From assembly GCA_944320555.1 (NCBI GenBank), contig CALUHX010000008.1, forward strand, positions 1 to 64,000: a stretch of 64,000 bases of DNA. Reading direction: 5' to 3'. The notes beneath the pieces were generated by a model. That model saw nothing but the letters and a program-made list of their open reading frames with translations. It had not been told where the DNA came from and ran no database searches. This stretch comes from an uncultured Butyricimonas sp. Lineage in GTDB: Bacteria > Bacteroidota > Bacteroidia > Bacteroidales > Marinifilaceae. The translations under genes and the position numbers were made by a program. Shown here one piece after another: positions 27,885 through 34,755 of this stretch; position 1 is the stretch's first letter, and each line of letters begins with the position of its first letter.

Positions 27885-28268
27885 ATGGAAAAATTTTTGG
27901 ATGTGATAATTGTTTTGGCCGCCGTGGCGATAATGATAGCGAGATCCTACCGGAAAACGAAAAACGCCCCTCGGCCGCAAATCGACCCGAGGGGGGAAGC
28001 CCCAGCCGTCGAGGAAACGCCCTCCGCCGGCGGAGCCTCCGTCGAGCCCCCTCCAATTCCTCCTGTGGCTTGGCAAACGCCCGCAGAAGAACTTCCGCCG
28101 ATACCGCCCGTGGCACGGCGAATGGCTGAACAAGAAGCGGAAAAAGAAAAGGAAAAAGAGCAAACCGAAGAGACTCGACTCCCAGCCAAAGAACCGGTCA
28201 ACCCCGTCTTGGGCATGGATCTCCGCCAGGCCGTCATCGTCAGCGAAATACTCAGACGCAAATACTGA
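27885..28268 (+). CDS. Small membrane-anchored proline-rich protein
   Basis: 127 residues from ATG 27885 (MEKFLDVIIVLAAVAIMI). One membrane helix (residues 5-20) is followed by a basic stop-transfer, a Pro/Glu-rich linker and a C-terminal motif GMDLRQAVIVSEILRRKY. A DLRQAVIYSEIL-type ending recurs in small Bacteroidota proteins of unknown function (recalled pattern). The linker is low-complexity; the conserved tail is the likely interaction site. It converges with the barrel gene at 28275. Confidence 0.7.
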   Translation: MEKFLDVIIVLAAVAIMIARSYRKTKNAPRPQIDPRGEAPAVEETPSAGGASVEPPPIPPVAWQTPAEELPPIPPVARRMAEQEAEKEKEKEQTEETRLPAKEPVNPVLGMDLRQAVIVSEILRRKY

Positions 28269-28274
28269 CTATCT

Positions 28275-29651
28275 TCAGAAACTAATGCCAATGCCTGTGG
28301 AGAACGTGAACGTGTAAGGCTTGAACTTGATGTCGCCGTCCTTGCTTAGAGACTGCAGATAATACTTGAACCCGGGCTCCATGCGGAAAGATATGGCCTT
28401 CGTGATGGGATACTCCACGCCGATGCCCACGTTCGTGCTGATGTTGAACTTGCGGATGCCCTCCGTCTCGCCCATGCTTTCGCTCACGCCGTCATACGTC
28501 AGCGTCGTCTCGTTGCGCACCATGAAACTGGCACCGAATCCGCCCATCAAGCTAAACCTCACCCGGTTGTCGTTCAAGCGGTAACGGAACAAGAGCGGAA
28601 TCTCTATCGCGTCAAACTGCTGCTCGATGCTGCCCTCCGGCATGTCCGCGTCCTTCAGCGCGATGTTCGCGTCCATCGTGTAAACGGCGGCTTGCGCCTT
28701 GCTCCGCACGTTCCCCAGCGGCGTGGCCACCCGCACGTTGCTGGCTTCCACCTCCTTGTCGCTGTTCGACATCGTCACGGTCGGCGCGTACACCGTCATG
28801 TTGTCCGTCTTTTGGCCCACGCGGGAATACCCTATCCCCGTCTCTATGGAAATCCGCTTCGTCGGGCGCACCGAGAAATTGACGCCTCCCGTCACGTTGA
28901 ACAGGCCGCTCATCTGCTCGTCGGAGAACTGCGTGGAGCGCGAGTTCGTGTTCGCCTGATGGTAAGACCCCGACGTGTATCCGGGCGACACGTATCCGCC
29001 CACGCTGAAGCGCCCTTCCTCCCGGCTCTCGGGCGCGCGCCTCGTCCGTTCCGGCTTGATTTCCGCTTTTTCCTTCTCTTCCCCCGCGGGCTTTTCCATC
29101 GCCTCCGTCCTCGTCCGCTTGGGCTTCTCGGCCGCCTCCCCGCGCGCTGCCATGGCCTCCTCACGCAACAAACGGACATATTCCCGCTGATTCCGCAAAG
29201 CTTCCCCGTTCACCAGCGGGATGGACACTTCCCGACGGCCCTCCCTCAGGCCGTCGTCCACTGTCTTTCCGGCGACCGCCAAAACGATTGCCTCCCCGTT
29301 TTCCATCGGGGCGACGCGTCTCGTCGCCGTTCCCCGCCGCTTGAAGGCTGGAATTGAACTCGTCCTTGACATGATGGAAGCCACCTCGTTGTTTTCCAAA
29401 CAAATGGTTTTCGCTCCGGAGGCCGCCAGTGGAACAGGGGGCCTGGTTTCGGACGCTCCGTTCCTCACCACAAGGCCGATGGCCAACAGCAACGCCGCGG
29501 CCGCCGCCACCCCGCCATACCAGAAAAGCCGCCTCTGCCTCCTCTGTTTCAATGCGAAGTGAGCGTCTATCGCCTCCCACACTCGGGCGGGAGGTTCCAC
29601 CGTCACCTCTTCCAAGGCCTTTCTAAAAATTTTATCCACACTATCACTCAT
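28275..29651 (-). CDS. Anti-sigma-like inner-membrane segment fused to an outer-membrane beta-barrel-type domain
   Basis: 458 residues. Residues 1-40 are a soluble, charged segment (VDKIFRKALEEVTVEPPARV, then WEAIDAHF) resembling cytoplasmic anti-sigma ends. One membrane helix follows (about 44-61, WYGGVAAAAALLLAIGLV), then a long Lys/Glu/Arg-rich spacer. From about 225 the rest is a strand-rich OMP_b-brl_2-like domain (RFSVGGYVSPGYTSG, TGGVNFSVRPTKRISIETGI, FRMEPGFKYYLQSL, FTFSTGIGISF end). The start overlaps the end of the sigma gene by 8 bp, so the two are coupled. The likely role is sensing or restraining the sigma factor. Confidence 0.75.
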   Translation of the reverse strand: MSDSVDKIFRKALEEVTVEPPARVWEAIDAHFALKQRRQRRLFWYGGVAAAAALLLAIGLVVRNGASETRPPVPLAASGAKTICLENNEVASIMSRTSSIPAFKRRGTATRRVAPMENGEAIVLAVAGKTVDDGLREGRREVSIPLVNGEALRNQREYVRLLREEAMAARGEAAEKPKRTRTEAMEKPAGEEKEKAEIKPERTRRAPESREEGRFSVGGYVSPGYTSGSYHQANTNSRSTQFSDEQMSGLFNVTGGVNFSVRPTKRISIETGIGYSRVGQKTDNMTVYAPTVTMSNSDKEVEASNVRVATPLGNVRSKAQAAVYTMDANIALKDADMPEGSIEQQFDAIEIPLLFRYRLNDNRVRFSLMGGFGASFMVRNETTLTYDGVSESMGETEGIRKFNISTNVGIGVEYPITKAISFRMEPGFKYYLQSLSKDGDIKFKPYTFTFSTGIGISF

Positions 29652-30180
29652 TTTCCAAATACTCCTTTATCTTTTTTCTCAAAATTTCTTTCGCCCGGGC
29701 GAGATTGGACTTCGAAGTCCCCTCCGTTATCCCCAGACGCGCGGCGATGTCCTTGTGTTGAAGCCCTTCCACGACGTACATGTTGAAAACCAACCTGTAA
29801 CGGTCCGGCAACTGCCTCACGAACTCGTACAGCACCTCCGACGGTATGTCAATCCCCCCCTCGTCCTCCTCCTCGTCCGCCACGTCCGGCATCTCGTCCA
29901 CTGTTTGCACCAACCGGTTCTTCCTGAACTTCTCAAGCGAGATGTTGATGAAAATCCTTTTCATCCAACCTTCGAACGACCCCTTCCCGGAGTACTGCCC
30001 GATGGACTCCAACACCTTGATGAACCCGTCCTGCAAATTGTCCTCCGCTTCCTCGCGTGAGCTGGAATACTGGATGCACAAGGCAAACATTTTAGGAGAG
30101 AACATTTTATACAGTTGTTCTCCGGCCCGTCTGTCGCCTTTTTGGCATTTCGCTATTATGTCTTCCAAGTCACTACACAT
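29644..30180 (-). CDS. ECF RNA polymerase sigma factor (sigma-70 family)
   Basis: 178 residues. Region 2 has EEAEDNLQDGFIKVLESIGQ (about 47-66) and GSFEGWMKRIFINISLEKFR. Region 4 has LPDRYRLVFNMYVVEGLQHK and DIAARLGITEGTSKSNLARA (a clear HTH). An acidic linker (DVADEEEDEGG) joins them. It directs polymerase to stress or envelope promoters, and overlaps the anti-sigma-like gene. The upstream DNA (minus strand GCAACCTTTTG) may be an autoregulated promoter. Confidence 0.93.
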   Translation of the reverse strand: MCSDLEDIIAKCQKGDRRAGEQLYKMFSPKMFALCIQYSSSREEAEDNLQDGFIKVLESIGQYSGKGSFEGWMKRIFINISLEKFRKNRLVQTVDEMPDVADEEEDEGGIDIPSEVLYEFVRQLPDRYRLVFNMYVVEGLQHKDIAARLGITEGTSKSNLARAKEILRKKIKEYLENE

Positions 30181-30360
30181 AAGTAAGCGTTATTAAGATG
30201 TTCGAAACTTCAAAAGGTTGCGTCCAATCCGCGAATAAAGACAAAAAAAAATTCTCCCGCGAAAAAAACGCCAAAATTTTTGCATACTCATCTTTTTTGC
30301 CTCATTTTCGCGGTCAAATACAGACAAATAACCAATAATCAATCATTAAAACTAAAAACT

Positions 30361-31080
30361 ATGAAACACTACTCAAGACTGAAAACAATGCTCGTCGCCT
30401 CCGTGGCAGCCCTCACCCTTTCCTCCTGCCTCGACACGGACGACCCCGAATTCGCCATTTACGCCTATACCGGATTTGTTTACCAAGAGTCCACCAAACT
30501 CGGCGAGGACGATTATTCCCACCGTTTCGCCCCTTATTTCCGAATCGGTGGCGATGGCAACTACACCATATCCGACCTCCAAGGCCAGGGCGGGCCGATG
30601 GGACTTGTGACGATGACCCCCGTGGAAGGTTCTTACAATTTAATGTACGAGTCGTCGGAAATCCTGTCTTCCACCTATCCCGAAGGCACATACACCTTCA
30701 CGGCGACAAGCGCGGAAGGCGAGGTGGCCCAGTGCCAAGTAACCTTGACCGAGGGTGACACGCTTGGCTACATCAACGTGACGGAGTTGAAATACGAAAA
30801 TGGCAAAATCACCGCCAAGTTCGACGAAGTAAAGAACGCCGATGTCTACATAGTGGGGCTCCGGAATCCGGACGGCATTCTGCCTGTCTATTCAGAAGAA
30901 GAACAAACCTATCCAGCTTCCGGCATTGAGTTCGAGTTGACAGACTCGGAGAAAGAGGCCTTGGGAAATGACACCTACGAATTGTTCGTCGGAGCTTACG
31001 CCATTGGCGGGACCTCTAATCAGCAGTACGTGCAAGTCTTTGCCGCGAGCGAAAGAACGGAATCCGTGCGGATAAATTGA
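30361..31080 (+). CDS. Secreted lipoprotein of unknown function
   Basis: 239 residues from ATG 30361. Signal peptide with lipobox (LTLSSCLD). The mature part is acidic and strand-rich, with an FN3-like look (YPEGTYTFTATSAEG, ITAKFDEVKNADVYIVGLRN, DTYELFVGAYAIGG). It is divergent from the ECF sigma gene, so it may be a target of that regulon. Family not recognised. Confidence 0.65.
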   Translation: MKHYSRLKTMLVASVAALTLSSCLDTDDPEFAIYAYTGFVYQESTKLGEDDYSHRFAPYFRIGGDGNYTISDLQGQGGPMGLVTMTPVEGSYNLMYESSEILSSTYPEGTYTFTATSAEGEVAQCQVTLTEGDTLGYINVTELKYENGKITAKFDEVKNADVYIVGLRNPDGILPVYSEEEQTYPASGIEFELTDSEKEALGNDTYELFVGAYAIGGTSNQQYVQVFAASERTESVRIN

Positions 31081-31113
31081 GTAATCCATAAGATTTGCGC
31101 CTGATTTTGAGCA

Positions 31114-31174
31114 TTAAAGCCGAGACAAAGCCGAGACAAATTCGACACAAAGCCGAGCCATGGCTCGGCTTTGT
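31114..31174. repeat. Four 11-bp units running into a perfect 28-bp palindrome
   Basis: Units TTAAAGCCGAG, ACAAAGCCGAG, ACAAATTCGAC and ACAAAGCCGAG start at 31114, 31125, 31136 and 31147. The last begins a perfect palindrome (half ACAAAGCCGAGCCA) spanning 31147-31174, which may also end transcription of the lipoprotein gene. Confidence 0.85.
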
Positions 31175-31374
31175 CTATTTATAGACTTTCCTTTTTCTCC
31201 CTTGTCGGGAATGAAATCCGCTTCAAATAGGATTCAAAGCCATCGTTTTTTCCTTGTCGGTCCCCGAGTCGGTTCTTTCCGTCCTTGCGGCTGATTCGCT
31301 TGTTCCTGGAATCGACCCGCATTTGTCCTATGGCTGACGGCTGATTGACGGCGCATGTGTCAATTATAACAGGA

Positions 31375-31447
31375 TTTCAACTCTGTTTCATGTACGTTTC
31401 AAAACGTATATAAAACGTATATGAAACGTACATGAAACGTATATGCT
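31375..31447. repeat. 11-bp array, TTTCA then AAACGTATATG type
   Basis: TTTCA starts at 31375, 31386 and 31397. ACGT then recurs at 31404, 31415, 31426 and 31437 inside AAACGTATATA, AAACGTATATG, AAACGTACATG and AAACGTATATG. The outer parts TTTCATGTACGTTT (31386-31399) and AAACGTACATGAAA (31424-31437) are exact inverted copies. Confidence 0.85.
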
Positions 31448-31453
31448 CGCCGT

Positions 31454-31486
31454 CAACACCGGGCCAACCACGGGTCAAACACGGGT
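31454..31486. repeat. Three 11-bp units, CAACCACGGGT type
   Basis: CAACACCGGGC, CAACCACGGGT and CAAACACGGGT lie head to tail, six bases after the previous array and in the same 11-bp register. Confidence 0.85.
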
Positions 31487-31547
31487 TGGGCACAAGTGTG
31501 GCAGGGTATGGTCTCAAGGTGCGTGCCAAGCGAATACGGGCATGAAA

Positions 31548-31597
31548 AAAGGGCGCGCGCCTGTTGTTCGCGGTGGAACATGAAGCGCGCGTCCTTT
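31548..31597 (-). terminator. Terminator of the Xaa-Pro aminopeptidase gene
   Basis: Stem AAAGGGCGCGCGC and GCGCGCGTCCTTT (one G-T pair) with a 24-base loop. On the minus strand it is followed by a T run. Confidence 0.65.
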
Positions 31598-31641
31598 ATG
31601 CGGCCAAGCGCGTCGTGGGACGGCCCGGCTTGAGCGGAAGG

Positions 31642-33426
31642 TCAGCGGGAAACCGGGGCGGTTTTTGCCCGCAGCCATTCCCGGATTTCCGGGGCGAGCG
31701 AGGGCGCCGTCTCTTGGTAGACACGCTCGTTGTAGGCGTTCAGCCAAGCTATTTCCTCGTCGTCGAGCAGGTCGACGGCGAGGGCCGAGGTGTCGAAGTA
31801 GCACAGCGTGAGGGTCTCGAAACGGTAGAACACGCCGAACTCGTTCTCCTCGTCCGGTTGGCAGACAAGGAGGTTCTCGTGGCGGACGCCGTGGAGGTTC
31901 TCCCGGTAAATGCCCGGCTCGTTGGAGGTGACCATGCCGGGGAGGATGTCCTGGGCGTTGAGGTCGGGACGGATGGACTGCGGTCCCTCGTGGACGTTGA
32001 GGAAATGGCCCACGCCGTGGCCCGTGCCGTGGCCGAACGCGCGGCGGCGCATGTAGAGGGGCAACCGCGCGGCGAGGTCGATGTGGCAGCCTTTGGAGCC
32101 TTTGGGGAAATAGAGGCGGCTGAGGCCTATCATGCCTTTGAGCACCAGCGTGTAGTCCTCCCGCTCGAGGTCGGTCAGCTCGCCGAGGGGCATGGTGCGG
32201 GTGATGTCCGTCGTGCCGTGGAGGTATTGGGCTCCGGAGTCCACGAGGTAGAGCCCCCGGGGGCGCAACTCGGCCTGGTGCTCGGGCGTGGCGGAGTAGT
32301 GCGGCAGGGCGGCGTTCGGACCATAGGCGGAGATGGTCTCGAAGCTGTCGGAGACGTATTCCGGGTCCTCGGCGCGGAATTGACCCAGCCGTGCGGCGGC
32401 GTCGAGTTCGGTGACGGTCTCTTTGCCGATGCGTTGCTCCAACCAGTAGTAGAACTTGGCGAGGGCCACGGCGTCCTTGCGGCAGGCGCGGCGGAATCCT
32501 TCCAGCTCGGTGTCGTTTTTCACGGCCTTGAGCAGGGGTATGGGAGACACGACCTCGGAGAGGCGGAAACGGTTGGCGAGACGGTTGTAGACGGCGTAGT
32601 TGCAGGTGCGGGTGTCCACGAGGAAGGTGTTTTCCGCGCTTAAAGAGTCCAAATAGAGGGCGAGGTGGTGGTAGTCGTGCAATTCTATGCCGTCGGCGGC
32701 GAGGGATGCCGCGGTGTCCGCACCCACTTTGGCCTTTTTGATGAAGAGGTGGGCCTTTTCCCGCTCGACGAGGGCGTAGGAGATGGCGACAGGGTTGTAG
32801 GGGATGTCGTCACAGCGGATGTTGTAGAGCCATGCGATTTCGTCGAGGGCCGAGAATATGATATAGTTGCCATGGTTAGTGTCCAGGAAGCGGCGGACTT
32901 TGGCCAGCTTGTCGGCGACGGTTTCTCCGGCATATTCGTCGCGCAGGCGGGCGAGCGGTCCGAGGGGCAGGTGGGGCCGGTCGAGCCAAATCTCGCCGAG
33001 GAGGTCGATTTGCTCCTTGACTGTGATGTTTTTGGCGGCAAGGGTGTCTTTCAGGACGCGCGTGTCGTTGACGGACATGCAGAAGCCGTCGATGCCCACT
33101 TTCGAGTCGGCGGGCAGGTTTTCAAGCAGCCATTGGGGATAGTCCACTGCGTCCGGCACCCGTAGCTTGTGCAACTTTATGCCGGAGCCTTGGAGTTCCC
33201 GTTCGGCCTGGATGAAATAGCGGGTGTCGGTCCACAGGCCGGCGTCGTCCATGGTGACGACCACGGTGCCGAACGAACCGGTGAAGCCCGAGAACCATTC
33301 CCGTTGTTGCCAAGGGGCGGGCAGGTATTCACTGTTATGCGGGTCGGTGCCCGATATGACGTAAGCCGAGATGTTTTCCCGGTCCATGATTCTTCGCAGT
33401 TCAGCGAGTTTTTCTTGTGTGTCCAT
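31642..33426 (-). CDS. pepP: M24B-family Xaa-Pro aminopeptidase
   Basis: 594 residues from ATG 33426 (an earlier Met at 33432 is possible). It removes N-terminal residues preceding proline using two metal ions. Two creatinase-N domains (about 1-300) precede the pita-bread domain with metal ligands in YLVDSGAQY (Asp), GTTDITRT (Asp), GHGTGHGVGHFLNVHEG (His), TSNEPGIY (Glu) and HENLLV (Glu). No signal peptide, so cytosolic. The three-domain size matches eukaryote-like XPNPEP1-type enzymes common in Bacteroidota. Confidence 0.93.
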   Translation of the reverse strand: MDTQEKLAELRRIMDRENISAYVISGTDPHNSEYLPAPWQQREWFSGFTGSFGTVVVTMDDAGLWTDTRYFIQAERELQGSGIKLHKLRVPDAVDYPQWLLENLPADSKVGIDGFCMSVNDTRVLKDTLAAKNITVKEQIDLLGEIWLDRPHLPLGPLARLRDEYAGETVADKLAKVRRFLDTNHGNYIIFSALDEIAWLYNIRCDDIPYNPVAISYALVEREKAHLFIKKAKVGADTAASLAADGIELHDYHHLALYLDSLSAENTFLVDTRTCNYAVYNRLANRFRLSEVVSPIPLLKAVKNDTELEGFRRACRKDAVALAKFYYWLEQRIGKETVTELDAAARLGQFRAEDPEYVSDSFETISAYGPNAALPHYSATPEHQAELRPRGLYLVDSGAQYLHGTTDITRTMPLGELTDLEREDYTLVLKGMIGLSRLYFPKGSKGCHIDLAARLPLYMRRRAFGHGTGHGVGHFLNVHEGPQSIRPDLNAQDILPGMVTSNEPGIYRENLHGVRHENLLVCQPDEENEFGVFYRFETLTLCYFDTSALAVDLLDDEEIAWLNAYNERVYQETAPSLAPEIREWLRAKTAPVSR

Positions 33427-33447
33427 AAGCATTTGTTTTTAGATGTT

Positions 33448-33455
33448 CAAAGATA
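33448..33455 (-). promoter_or_regulatory. -7 box for pepP
   Basis: Minus strand TATCTTTG, 22 bases before the start codon. Confidence 0.6.
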
Positions 33456-34045
33456 AGGGCTTTTGGAGCGGAATGCAATAGGAATCTGAAATTTTGGCTA
33501 TTCACAGATGGAAAAGAGGATGCTCCGGAATATGGGAATATCACGATTTCGGGGTTTATTCTGTATTTACATAAGTAAATCACGGAAAGATGTCGTCTTG
33601 TAATGTGTCTTCCTTTACAAATATAAAAGCGCTTGGCCATTAGAATTACAATCATACACTCGATTTGAAGCACAAATGCAAATACGGGGTGGGAGGGGAG
33701 TAAGGAGTTTTTTGGGGCGACACATTTTGTTACAATTTGAATTATATACCGTTTAATCAGTAATATATATGCTTTATATGATGTTTTTATTTAAGTTATT
33801 TGGATTGAAGGGACGACGGAAATTCTTATTTGATTGTGACAAAATGTTAAAATAATAATTTTATGACTATATTCCAGCTTATTACGATACTCATATAAAG
33901 TTTTAGTACAAGACGCATACAAGATATAAAATGTTCGTTATCAACGAATATGTGTTTTTATGGGGCGTATGACATCTTGTTTACGGCAAATGGTTGATTA
34001 TGACAGTAATGCTTAAAAACGAGAATTGAAAGAGGTTTTTGGTAG
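33456..34045. other. AT-rich gene-free region
   Basis: About 590 bases, markedly poorer in G+C than the flanks, with stop codons in every frame and no RNA-like fold seen by eye. The only structure noticed is the imperfect terminal-repeat pair at 33722-33847. Confidence 0.6.
33722..33847. repeat. 126-bp segment bounded by 15-bp inverted repeats (MITE-like?)
   Basis: ACATTTTGTTACAAT at the left end matches ATTGTGACAAAATGT at the right end as an inverted copy with one mismatch. No ORF inside and no clear target-site duplication. It could be a small nonautonomous element or a chance pair in AT-rich DNA. Confidence 0.3.
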
Positions 34046-34122
34046 ACATTTGTCAATACAAATGTAATGAGTGGTGAGTACAAATGTTATTTTGATTATT
34101 GAGAATTTTAAACTACATTTGT
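34046..34122 (+). promoter_or_regulatory. Promoter of the HTH gene with four operator octamers
   Basis: The octamer ACATTTGT or its complement ACAAATGT occurs at 34046, 34058, 34080 and 34115. The first two form the dyad ACATTTGT-caat-ACAAATGT. The last overlaps a perfect -7 box TACATTTG (34114-34121), with -33 TTTG at 34091. The ATG follows at 34141. The layout suggests autorepression by the HTH protein. Confidence 0.6.
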
Positions 34123-34140
34123 CAATCGATATTTTACAAG

Positions 34141-34602
34141 ATGAAAGACAGACTGTATCAAATATTGACAAAAAAGAAGTTGACTCCGGCGAAGTTCGCT
34201 TCCAGAATAGGAGTCAGCGCCTCCGCCATCTCCCATATTTTATCGGGACGCAACAAACCAGGCGCGGATTTCCTCGCCAACGTGGCGGACGAGTTTCCAG
34301 ACATCAATTTGAATTGGCTGCTCACGGGACAAGGTCCGTGGAGCAACAATCCGGAGGAAGCTTTGGAACCTATCGACGCGCCGGGGGAAGCCACTTTGTT
34401 CGACGGGCAACTTGCCGACGTTCCTCCGTCCGCCCAACCGGACGCGACGGAAGAGGTCTCTCCGGAAGTAAAGAAGAGAACGCAACCGGATACGCCGCTC
34501 ATGGCTTTTTCCCAAACTCCTGTCCCGCCGGGAAAGGGCCGCAAGGTGAAGCGCATCATCCTCTTTTTTGACGACGGTAGTTTTGAATGCTACGGGGAAT
34601 GA
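34141..34602 (+). CDS. Phage-repressor-type HTH (XRE-like) regulator
   Basis: 153 residues from ATG 34141. Residues 1-65 are an HTH of the lambda-repressor/XRE type (RLYQILTKKKLTPAKFASRI, then GVSASAISHILSGRNKPG and LNWLLTGQGPW). The middle is a disordered acidic/proline linker. The C-terminus has a Bacteroidota-typical motif (KVKRIILFFDDGSFECYGE) of unknown role. It is 154 bp upstream of the fused dehydratase gene, and both promoters contain TTTG(A/T)CAATA words, so it might control both. That control is inferred. Confidence 0.85.
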   Translation: MKDRLYQILTKKKLTPAKFASRIGVSASAISHILSGRNKPGADFLANVADEFPDINLNWLLTGQGPWSNNPEEALEPIDAPGEATLFDGQLADVPPSAQPDATEEVSPEVKKRTQPDTPLMAFSQTPVPPGKGRKVKRIILFFDDGSFECYGE

Positions 34603-34683
34603 GGGAAAAACGCATTTTGCCGCCGAACGGCGAGATTCCTTCCGCAGTGAGTGCCGGAGGTGAGAAAAAAATTGGCGGCAGTG

Positions 34684-34734
34684 TTTGACGGGACGGAAAA
34701 AGGTTTTACATTTGCGTTTGACAATAGTGTCAAA
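34684..34734 (+). promoter_or_regulatory. Promoter and palindromic operator of the fused dehydratase gene
   Basis: -33 TTTG (34684-34687) and -7 TACATTTG (34707-34714) are 23 bases apart. Immediately downstream, over the expected transcription start, is the dyad TTTGACA-ATAG-TGTCAAA (34717-34734). The position suits repression by the downstream TetR or the upstream HTH protein. Confidence 0.6.
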
Positions 34735-34755
34735 TCGTAGAAAGTATTATATTAT

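Larger units (their letters stand above)
31081..31641. other. Noncoding intergenic region dominated by 11-bp repeats
   Basis: No credible ORF on either strand. It holds three sets of 11-bp units (described separately), weaker 11-bp echoes between them (TTCAAA at 31222 and 31233; GACGG at 31336 and 31347), and the pepP terminator at the right end. Confidence 0.7.

Noticed and set aside
31114-31486. CRISPR array
   Set aside because: Units are 11 bp and contiguous with no spacers, and no cas genes are present in the window.
31564-32643. 359-codon plus-strand ORF opposite pepP
   Set aside because: Gly/Val/Glu-rich shadow without motifs. The minus-strand gene carries all M24 metal ligands.
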